From Methylophilaceae bacterium (GTDB lineage Bacteria > Pseudomonadota > Gammaproteobacteria > Burkholderiales > Methylophilaceae): a stretch of 7,625 nucleotides of DNA. The stretch is taken from assembly GCA_025362115.1 (NCBI GenBank), contig JANYIK010000188.1, positions 1 through 7,625 on the forward strand. Reading direction: 5' to 3'. The position numbers and the translations under genes were made by a program. Below are positions 1 to 4,963 of this stretch, piece after piece (position 1 is the first letter of the stretch; each line of letters begins with the position of its first letter). The notes under the pieces are model-generated. The model did not search any database and was not told the origin of the DNA. It was given only the letters and a program-made list of their open reading frames with translations.

Positions 1-63
1 GGTACCCGCAGCCACACCCGCCAGCGCAACGCCTTTTTTCTTTTTTGGTTGGTCAGTTTCCAT
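1..63 (-). CDS. prpC: 2-methylcitrate synthase, N-terminal fragment (runs off the window edge)
   Basis: Only the first 21 codons are present. The translation reads METDQPKKKKGVALAGVAAG and then T, close to the start of PrpC proteins, which typically carry KPKKSVALSGV.AGNTALC. PrpC condenses propionyl-CoA with oxaloacetate to 2-methylcitrate, the entry step of the methylcitrate cycle. Two ATG codons are adjacent (66-64 and 63-61). A strong AGGAG at 73-69 sits 5 bases before the second ATG and only 2 before the first, so 63 is the better start. It lies downstream of prpB on the same strand, 79 bases from its stop, which is a usual prpBC order. The expected Asn of the AGNTA motif is not seen just before the edge (it reads AGT), so the identification rests on a short stretch plus context. 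Confidence 0.75.
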   Translation of the reverse strand, partial: METDQPKKKKGVALAGVAAGT

Positions 64-91
64 CATAACTCCTCACGATGTAACACAAGCG

Positions 92-141
92 CCCTCTCCC
101 TAACCCTCCCCCGCCCGCGGGGGAGGGCTGGGGTGAGGGGG
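92..141. repeat. GC-rich imperfect palindrome between prpB and prpC
   Basis: Left arm 92-114 and right arm 117-141 pair with about three mismatches over 23 positions, around a loop of about 2 bases; the inner 11 bases of each arm (CCCTCCCCCGC and its complement) match perfectly. The arms are pyrimidine-rich and purine-rich respectively, giving a very stable hairpin in RNA. No T-run follows on either strand, so it is not a standard intrinsic terminator. It resembles the short dispersed C/G-rich palindromes found in many proteobacterial intergenic regions. In the leftward transcript it would fold just after the prpB stop and could stabilise the 3' end or lower read-through into prpC (inference). 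Confidence 0.8.
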
Positions 142-142
142 T

Positions 143-1027
143 TTATTTACTCTCCTTAAACAGTGCATCCAGCTTTTGTTCAAAAGCGTGATAGCCCAAA
201 AACTCATACAACTCGGCGCGGCTTTGCATCAGTGCCACGACATTCTTTTGCGTACCGTCTTTGCGCACTGCCTGATAAACCTTAAGTGCAGCCTGGTTCA
301 TGGCGCGGAAGGCTGACAACGGATACAGCACCATGCTGACATCTGCGCTTCTCAGTTCATCCACGGTAAATAGCGGGGTAGCACCAAATTCGGTGATGTT
401 GGCGAGTACCGGCACTTTCACGGCGGCGGCGAATTGTTGATACATGCCAAGCTCGGTCATGGCTTCGGGAAATATCGCATCGGCACCCGCTTCGACACAG
501 GCACAAGCGCGGTCTATGGCCGATTGCAGGCCTTCCACGGCCAATGCGTCAGTACGTGCCATGATGACAAAATCAGCGTCAGTTTTAGCATCCACAGCGG
601 CTTTGACGCGGTCTACCATTTCGGCTTGGCTCACCACGGCTTTATTCGGGCGGTGGCCGCAACGTTTTGCGCTGACTTGGTCTTCAATATGCACCGCCGC
701 CACACCCGCCTTGATCATGGCTTTGACGGTGCGGGCGATGTTGAATGCACCACCAAAACCGGTATCAATATCTACCAATAACGGCGTATCCACGCGGTCG
801 GTAATGCGTCGTGCATCGGTGAGTACATCTTCCAGCGTTGAGATGCCCAAATCGGGCAAGCCCAGGGAACCCGCTGCTACGCCGCCGCCAGATAAGTACA
901 GCGCTTTATAGCCAGTTTGTGTCGCCAACATGGCGTGATAGGCGTTGATAGCGCCTATGATTTGCAGCGGTTTTTCGGCGACTAGGGCAGCGCGGAAACG
1001 TGCGCCTGCGGAGTTAAGTTGCGTCAT
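143..1027 (-). CDS. prpB: 2-methylisocitrate lyase
   Basis: This 294-residue protein cleaves (2S,3R)-2-methylisocitrate to pyruvate and succinate, the last step of the methylcitrate cycle for propionyl-CoA use. It is full length (E. coli PrpB is 296 residues) and follows that sequence closely in my recollection. Visible motifs are YLSGGGVAAGSLGLPD (44-59), the metal-binding acidic pair in LLVDIDTGFGG (Asp86, Asp88), HIEDQ with Glu115, the active-site loop KRCGH (121-125, catalytic Cys123), MARTDA with Arg158, FPEA with Glu188, and LANITEFG with Asn210. The KRCGHRPNK loop and the short length separate it from true isocitrate lyase, which is longer and has KKCGH. The start is ATG at 1027-1025 with a weak GAGA-type ribosome site about 9 bases upstream. 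It is 131 bases downstream of the HpcH-type lyase on the same strand and is followed by prpC. Confidence 0.96.
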   Translation of the reverse strand: MTQLNSAGARFRAALVAEKPLQIIGAINAYHAMLATQTGYKALYLSGGGVAAGSLGLPDLGISTLEDVLTDARRITDRVDTPLLVDIDTGFGGAFNIARTVKAMIKAGVAAVHIEDQVSAKRCGHRPNKAVVSQAEMVDRVKAAVDAKTDADFVIMARTDALAVEGLQSAIDRACACVEAGADAIFPEAMTELGMYQQFAAAVKVPVLANITEFGATPLFTVDELRSADVSMVLYPLSAFRAMNQAALKVYQAVRKDGTQKNVVALMQSRAELYEFLGYHAFEQKLDALFKESK

Positions 1028-1074
1028 GATTTTGATTCTCTAGAAATAGAACAAGTGCCGATGCATTTTTCTGT

Positions 1075-1119
1075 CGTCATTCCCGCCCTCGACAAAAGCA
1101 TTCGAGGGCGGGAATGACG
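1075..1119. repeat. Perfect 18-base inverted repeat with 9-base loop (REP-like)
   Basis: Arms 1075-1092 (CGTCATTCCCGCCCTCGA) and 1102-1119 are exact reverse complements around a 9-base loop (1093-1101). The core GTCATTCCCGC/GCGGGAATGAC is a recurrent intergenic palindrome type in many proteobacteria. No T-run follows on either strand, so a rho-independent terminator is not supported. It lies in the 131-base gap between the HpcH-type lyase and prpB and would form a strong hairpin in a leftward read-through transcript. It may mark the limit between the lyase/hydratase block and the prpBC block, or protect upstream mRNA from 3' decay (inference). Confidence 0.88.
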
Positions 1120-1136
1120 GTGCTTGATGTTGTCGG

Positions 1137-1156
1137 CGTTCATCTGCGTTTATTTG
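1137..1156. repeat. Two tandem copies of a 10-base unit, GCGTTYATYT
   Basis: GCGTTCATCT (1137-1146) is followed directly by GCGTTTATTT (1147-1156); they differ at two positions. It sits just downstream of the HpcH-type lyase stop and next to the 18-base inverted repeat. It resembles degenerate ATCTGCGTT-type intergenic repeats that I recall from other bacterial genomes. No function is evident. Confidence 0.45.
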
Positions 1157-1158
1157 CT

Positions 1159-2142
1159 TTAGAAAAAAGCCGTTGCTGCCTGCTCTGGAATCTCAACGCC
1201 AGTCAGTCTGGCTTTTTGCAGCACTTCCCAGAAATAGCGATAAGTCGCGCGGTCGTGCAGCTCGCCGTCATACTGGATGGGACCCCAATCGGCTTGCTGC
1301 GCTGCCAAGAGTATATTTGCCGCATCAGCCACCTCGCTGTAATCTGGCTTCATGGCATCCACGATGGCCTGGATCTGGGTTGGATAAATGCTCCACATGC
1401 GCATGAATCCAAATTCGTTGCGTGCGCGACTGGCATCCGAAAAAGTCGTTTCGGCGTTCTTCAAATCCAGCGTGACGTTGTGCGCAGGCACTACGCCGTG
1501 TGCCAAAGCCGCTGCGACTACGTTGGCTTTGGCTCGCGCCAGCAGACGATGCTCGAACTGACCTGGGCTACGCATGGCAGAGGCTGGAATCGCGCCATTG
1601 TGGGCGCTAACAAAGTCCATTAGGCCGAAATCCAGCACTTGCAGCCAAGGCAATCCGGCGATCTGGTAAACGTCATGCAATGCACCGTGGGTCTCAATCA
1701 GCACATGCACCGGAATTTCGCGCTCGATACCATGAAATTTTGCGATTTTTTGGATGTAGGCGATCATCTCCGCCGCTTGCGCCACCTTAGTAGATTTGGG
1801 GATGGTGATGTAGGCCAATAGTTTGCCCGCACCCCCCACTAAAATATCTACATCCTGTTTCCAGGCAGCATGGGTGTAATCATGAATACGCGCACCTGCC
1901 ATGTTGTGCTTGTTGGCATCAGAATTCAGCACACGCACGATCATCTCCGCGTGTTCGCGTTCCTGGCCTGCCGCCGCGCCATCCTCGCAATCGCAAGTGA
2001 TGTCGAATACTGCGCCTATGGTGTCTTGCAGCGATAACGCCTTGAGAATGAGTTTTTCGCTACCGGCAAAATGCTCGCAAGTGGGAATCAGCGGAAACGA
2101 TTTTTCGCCGCCAAACAGTGCGTCTTTAGGATGTATAGACAT
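1159..2142 (-). CDS. HpcH/HpaI-fold CoA-ester lyase (malyl-CoA/citramalyl-CoA lyase-like), long divergent form
   Basis: This 327-residue protein belongs to the HpcH/HpaI aldolase/citrate lyase superfamily, TIM-barrel enzymes that cleave or form 3-hydroxy-acyl-CoA esters with Mg2+. Visible motifs are ITCDCEDGAAAG (48-59, counterpart of LDLEDAV), ARIHD with Arg85, TIPKS with Lys116, LIETHGAL with metal ligand Glu150, DFGLMDF with metal ligand Asp176, and MWSIYPTQI (249-257, counterpart of the IHPxQ motif). The subfamily, marked by an opening FPLIPTCEHFAGSEK stretch, occurs in betaproteobacteria, as I recall often near TCA-cycle genes; its substrate is not clear from sequence. The start is ATG 2142-2140, 7 bases after AGGA; a TTG just upstream is only 4 bases from it. 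The start overlaps the hydratase stop by one base (TGATG), implying translational coupling. Confidence 0.85.
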   Translation of the reverse strand: MSIHPKDALFGGEKSFPLIPTCEHFAGSEKLILKALSLQDTIGAVFDITCDCEDGAAAGQEREHAEMIVRVLNSDANKHNMAGARIHDYTHAAWKQDVDILVGGAGKLLAYITIPKSTKVAQAAEMIAYIQKIAKFHGIEREIPVHVLIETHGALHDVYQIAGLPWLQVLDFGLMDFVSAHNGAIPASAMRSPGQFEHRLLARAKANVVAAALAHGVVPAHNVTLDLKNAETTFSDASRARNEFGFMRMWSIYPTQIQAIVDAMKPDYSEVADAANILLAAQQADWGPIQYDGELHDRATYRYFWEVLQKARLTGVEIPEQAATAFF

Positions 2143-3206
2143 CAAATTTTCCTTGGTATGAGTACGGTGTAGTCAAGATCAAGCACCACATTGGGGTGAT
2201 AAACCTGCTTGCCGTCTTGTTCCACATGGGTTTGCGGCAATTTATCTGCTGTCATGTTTTTCACCCCCACCATACGCAAGCGCAATGCGCCTAAATCGCT
2301 GCGTCCGCGGATTTCCCACTTGTCCAGCACTTCTGTCCAAGTGTAGAAAGTGTCGCTGCCAAAGCTGGGGTTGCAGTGCGTACCGGCGTTAATCGCGGCA
2401 ATGGCAATCACGTTTTCCAGCCCTTCATAGCTCAGCGCACGGCACACAGAAATCACATGGCCGCCATACATCAAGCGCTGCCCAAATGACGAGTCGTCCA
2501 TCATGTGCTTATCAAAATGCAGCCGCGCATTGTTCTGATACAGCTTGGTGGCCAGTGTGTGGTCGCTCTTATCCACGGTCATGCCCGCCGGATGGTTGAT
2601 GCGCTCGCCCACAGCGTAGTCGTCCCACAAGTTTTGGCTATCCGTCATCGCCCATTGCTTGGCATCAAGAAAACTGGGCACGACCAGCTTATCCGCCGCC
2701 ACTACCGCGGGTAATTGTGGAATCACGGTTTCCGGCGCGGGGGCATCTAAACGATGCTTATGCACCATCACCCAGCGCACCCAAGACAACACTTCTTGCC
2801 CGTGCTGGTTGGTGGTGCTGGAGCGCACATACACCACGCCAGACTTGCCGTTGGAGTTTTGCTTCAAGCCAATCACGGTGGAACTGGTGCTAAGCGTGTC
2901 ACCCGCATAAACCGACTCGACAAAGCGCACATCGGCATAGCCCAAATTGGCGACTGCGTTCACCGAAATATCGGGTACGGTTTTGCCAAAAGCGATATGA
3001 AACGCTAACAAATCGTCTATCGGCATGTCGCGGTAGCCCAGCGCCAGCGCCAATGGACGAGCGCAATGCAAGGGCTGCCGCGCGCCGGTCAGCGCGATGT
3101 ATAACGCACGCTCACCATCGGTGATGGTGCGCGGAGTGGCGTGTTGCAACACTTGCCCGAGGCGAAAATCCTCAAAAAAATTGCCGCTAGAAATTTTGCT
3201 CGTCAT
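2142..3206 (-). CDS. mch: MaoC-family double-hotdog hydratase, mesaconyl-C1-CoA hydratase (beta-methylmalyl-CoA dehydratase)-like
   Basis: This 354-residue protein resembles Mch, which interconverts beta-methylmalyl-CoA and mesaconyl-C1-CoA in the ethylmalonyl-CoA pathway and the 3-hydroxypropionate bicycle. Supporting stretches, matched from memory to the Chloroflexus and Rhodobacter enzymes, are GNFFEDFRLGQ (8-18), HATPRTIT (22-29), FGKTVPDISVNAVANLGYA (73-91), WVRWVMV (142-148), LWDDYAVGE (193-201), LYQNNARLHFD (222-232), YGGHVISVCRALS (247-259) and the tail DLDYTVLIPR. Two hotdog units lie at roughly 10-150 and 190-350. The hydratase-2 motif in the first unit is degenerate (TGARQPLH instead of GDxNPLH). 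The start is ATG with GGAG 5 bases upstream, and it overlaps the CitE-like stop by 4 bases (ATGA). A close relative acting on itaconyl-CoA or C4-mesaconyl-CoA cannot be excluded. The gene symbol is by homology. Confidence 0.85.
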   Translation of the reverse strand: MTSKISSGNFFEDFRLGQVLQHATPRTITDGERALYIALTGARQPLHCARPLALALGYRDMPIDDLLAFHIAFGKTVPDISVNAVANLGYADVRFVESVYAGDTLSTSSTVIGLKQNSNGKSGVVYVRSSTTNQHGQEVLSWVRWVMVHKHRLDAPAPETVIPQLPAVVAADKLVVPSFLDAKQWAMTDSQNLWDDYAVGERINHPAGMTVDKSDHTLATKLYQNNARLHFDKHMMDDSSFGQRLMYGGHVISVCRALSYEGLENVIAIAAINAGTHCNPSFGSDTFYTWTEVLDKWEIRGRSDLGALRLRMVGVKNMTADKLPQTHVEQDGKQVYHPNVVLDLDYTVLIPRKI

Positions 3207-4081
3207 TCTTGCTCCAGTTTTTCTATCATTTCACTCAAAGTCAGTAAGCGCTTTGCGGCGTGTACATGATGATGTTCGACAAGCCTGTCGTTTACGACCA
3301 CGGTTCCTCGCCCTTCCGCGTTGGCGGCTGAGAGTGCGGTAATGATCTCGCGCGCGGTAGCTACTTCAGATGCTTTGGGAGTAAATGCGTCATTGGCATA
3401 GGCGAGCTGTAATGGATGTACCAATGATTTTCCATCGAAACCCAAGTCGCGACCCAAACGGCAGGCGAATTCAAACGCCTCCATATCTTTGAGATGACTG
3501 TTGATACCATCAACTACACAGCGGTTATAGGCACGTGCTGCCAGAATGACCATAGAAAGGCTGGTCAGCAAGGGCAATCGTTCGCTTGTGGTTCTGGCGT
3601 GCAACTGCGAAACCAGATCGGAAGTGGCCATGATCATGCAGGCAATACGATCCGATGCGCTGGCGATTTCCTCAGCATGCAATACTGCCAGAGGGCTTTC
3701 AACCATGACCATCACTGGGAGATTATGACCGCCTGCAGCATCAAGTTCATCAAGCCCAGCCAGAACATCATCTCGACTTTCGATGTTGGTGAATAAGATT
3801 GCATCTGCCCCAATCTTAGCTACTGCCTTAATGTCATCGTGTCCCCAGGGAGAATCCAAGTCGTTGACTCTAATCACAACCTCGTGAGAACCGAAGTCCC
3901 CTTGTTTGACGGTATTTACAACATTCTGACGCGAAGTTTCTTTGGCATCAAACAGAATGGGGTCACCCAAATCTAAGATCAGTGAGTCCGCGCGCAGGCT
4001 TCGTGCTTTTTGCAGATAGCGAAGGTTGCAGCCGGGTACAAATAGCATGGAGCGGCGGGGGCGGTAATAATTATTATTCAT
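3203..4081 (-). CDS. CitE-like CoA-ester lyase (citrate lyase beta-subunit family) with altered conserved positions
   Basis: This 292-residue protein of the HpcH/HpaI superfamily is of typical CitE-like length and is the first gene of the leftward operon. Family landmarks are RRSMLFVPG (9-17), ADSLILDL (31-38), IRVND with Arg71, VMVESPLAV with Glu128 (metal ligand), MATSDL with Asp155 (metal ligand), GFDGKSLVHPLQL (214-226) and the C-terminal VVNDRLVEHHHVHAAKRLL (262-280). Known relatives act on citryl-, malyl- or (S)-citramalyl-CoA. No citrate lyase alpha, gamma or CitC/G genes are adjacent, so a stand-alone citramalyl-CoA or malyl-CoA lyase is more likely than a citrate lyase subunit. Oddities: the usual LDLEDA reads LDLGDP (Gly39 for Glu), and the usual LPKVES reads FTNIES (Asn99 for Lys). 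The metal ligands remain, so activity is possible but specificity may differ. AGG lies 8 bases before the ATG. Confidence 0.85.
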   Translation of the reverse strand: MNNNYYRPRRSMLFVPGCNLRYLQKARSLRADSLILDLGDPILFDAKETSRQNVVNTVKQGDFGSHEVVIRVNDLDSPWGHDDIKAVAKIGADAILFTNIESRDDVLAGLDELDAAGGHNLPVMVMVESPLAVLHAEEIASASDRIACMIMATSDLVSQLHARTTSERLPLLTSLSMVILAARAYNRCVVDGINSHLKDMEAFEFACRLGRDLGFDGKSLVHPLQLAYANDAFTPKASEVATAREIITALSAANAEGRGTVVVNDRLVEHHHVHAAKRLLTLSEMIEKLEQE

Positions 4082-4110
4082 GCAAATTGCCTATGTCATT
4101 AAAGCTAGTA

Positions 4111-4131
4111 GTGTCCGATTTTATACGACAC
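4111..4131. promoter_or_regulatory. Candidate operator: GTGTC-N11-GACAC dyad over the leftward -10 box
   Basis: GTGTC (4111-4115) and GACAC (4127-4131) form an interrupted inverted repeat that encloses the -10 hexamer of the leftward promoter. A further GTGTC lies at 4141-4145, overlapping the -35. A protein bound here would block the promoter; the GntR-type regulator next door is the natural candidate, but no factor can be assigned from sequence alone. Confidence 0.35.
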
Positions 4132-4147
4132 AAAAATCTGGTGTCAA
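4118..4147 (-). promoter_or_regulatory. Sigma70-type promoter of the CitE-like/mch/HpcH operon
   Basis: On the minus strand a perfect -35 hexamer TTGACA (4147-4142) is followed after 16 bases by TATAAA (4125-4120), continuing as TATAAAAT. This is a near-consensus housekeeping promoter directed at the ATG at 4081. It predicts a transcript start near 4110-4114 and a leader of roughly 30 bases. It would serve the three overlapping genes and possibly prpBC by read-through. Confidence 0.7.
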
Positions 4148-4155
4148 CAAAATTC

Positions 4156-4177
4156 TTATGTCTTATATAAGATATAA
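4156..4177. promoter_or_regulatory. Candidate GntR-family operator: 22-base palindrome, one mismatched pair
   Basis: The 12-base core TCTTATATAAGA (4161-4172) is a perfect palindrome, and the symmetry extends to 4156 and 4177 with only one mismatched pair (4160/4173). It lies in the divergent intergenic region, 45 bases before the regulator start codon and just upstream of the leftward -35. AT-rich boxes (TATAAA 4173-4178, TAAAAT 4175-4180) that could be the rightward -10 overlap its right half. Size and symmetry fit a dimeric winged-helix regulator, so autoregulation and control of both arms is likely (inference). Confidence 0.6.
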
Positions 4178-4222
4178 AATACTAGACTAAAAAATAAAAC
4201 TACGATAAATTTATAGATAATT

Positions 4223-4945
4223 ATGAATGCCCCCAATTTCAGCCCGTTATACCAGCAAATCAAAACGCTGATTACGCAGAGCTTGGTTGCCAATGAGTGG
4301 CGGCCTGGCGAGGCTATTCCTAGCGAAGTAGAGCTTGCGACACGCTTTAATGTGAGCCAAGGTACGGTGCGTAAAGCCATAGATGAGCTGGCAACAGAAA
4401 ACATATTGGTGCGTCGTCAAGGTAAAGGCACTTTCGTTGCCACGCATGAAGCAGAAGGTATCAAGCTGCGCTTCTTGCGCTTGGTGGCTGCGGACGGAAC
4501 CAAAGAGTTGCTCAACAATCAGTTACTGATCTGTGAACGCGGTAAGGCTTCTTCCAGAGCGGCGCGCTTGCTGAATGTGAAAACTGGTAGCGTAGTTATT
4601 GAGGTCAAACGTTTGTTGTTGTTTTCTAACAAACCATTGATTCTGGATCACATCGTGCTGCCGGCTACGCCGTTCAAAGGCGTGACCGCAGAGCGTATCG
4701 AAGCATTTAACGGCTCTATGTACCGTATGTATGAAACCCAGTTGGGTATCCGCATGGTGCGCGCGGATGAACGGCTAACCGCCACTGGTGCAGATGGGGA
4801 GGTGGCGAGCCAGCTTGGATTGGCGTTAGGCACGCCCCTGCTCAGCATAGAGCGTGTTTCTTACACCTATGGCGACAAGCCCATGGAATGGCGCTTGGGG
4901 CTGTGTTTGACTGACAATCATCATTATATGAATGAACTTGAATAA
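4223..4945 (+). CDS. GntR-family transcriptional regulator, HutC subfamily (UTRA domain)
   Basis: This 240-residue dimeric DNA-binding regulator has an N-terminal winged helix-turn-helix at about 8-73, with the GntR signature around GEAIPSEVELATRFNVSQGT (29-48), then VRKAIDEL and the wing RRQGKGTFVA (64-73). A UTRA ligand-binding domain follows at about 95-232, with the typical DHIVLPATPFKG, LGTPLLSIERVSY and the conserved Arg in MEWRLGLCLT. UTRA domains bind small metabolites; the neighbours suggest a TCA or methylcitrate-cycle intermediate or CoA ester, but the ligand cannot be read from sequence. The ATG is preceded by a very AT-rich leader without a clear Shine-Dalgarno site, so expression may be low. 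It is the first gene of the rightward set, 18 bases before malic enzyme, and divergent from the lyase operon. Confidence 0.92.
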   Translation: MNAPNFSPLYQQIKTLITQSLVANEWRPGEAIPSEVELATRFNVSQGTVRKAIDELATENILVRRQGKGTFVATHEAEGIKLRFLRLVAADGTKELLNNQLLICERGKASSRAARLLNVKTGSVVIEVKRLLLFSNKPLILDHIVLPATPFKGVTAERIEAFNGSMYRMYETQLGIRMVRADERLTATGADGEVASQLGLALGTPLLSIERVSYTYGDKPMEWRLGLCLTDNHHYMNELE

Positions 4946-4963
4946 TTTTTTGAAAGCACTTAA

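Noticed and set aside
1..6. GGTACC (a KpnI site) at the very start as a sign of a cloning junction
   Set aside because: It reads in frame within the PrpC-like start and a six-base match at an edge can be chance; nothing else indicates vector sequence.
92..141. Rho-independent terminator after prpB
   Set aside because: The stem is strong, but no T-run follows on either strand, and prpC with a good ribosome site starts shortly after in the same direction.
434..911. Open frames on the plus strand opposite prpB
   Set aside because: Their translations have no recognisable domain and lie wholly antisense to a clear full-length PrpB.
143..1027. Isocitrate lyase or phosphoenolpyruvate mutase instead of PrpB
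   Set aside because: The KRCGHRPNK loop, the 294-residue length and adjacency to prpC fit methylisocitrate lyase; isocitrate lyase is far longer and PEP mutase lacks the KRCGH cysteine loop.
1075..1119. Rho-independent terminator after the HpcH-type lyase
   Set aside because: A perfect stem, but the sequence after it lacks a T-tract on both strands.
1114..1623. A 169-codon plus-strand open frame opposite the HpcH-type lyase
   Set aside because: It is antisense to a conserved enzyme, has no ribosome site I can see, and has no recognisable motif.
2143..2145. TTG as start of the HpcH-type lyase
   Set aside because: The ATG directly following (2142-2140) has better spacing from AGGA and forms a typical TGATG junction with the preceding gene.
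3203..4081. Beta subunit of a citrate lyase complex
   Set aside because: No citC, citD, citF, citX or citG genes are next to it; a stand-alone CitE-like lyase fits better.
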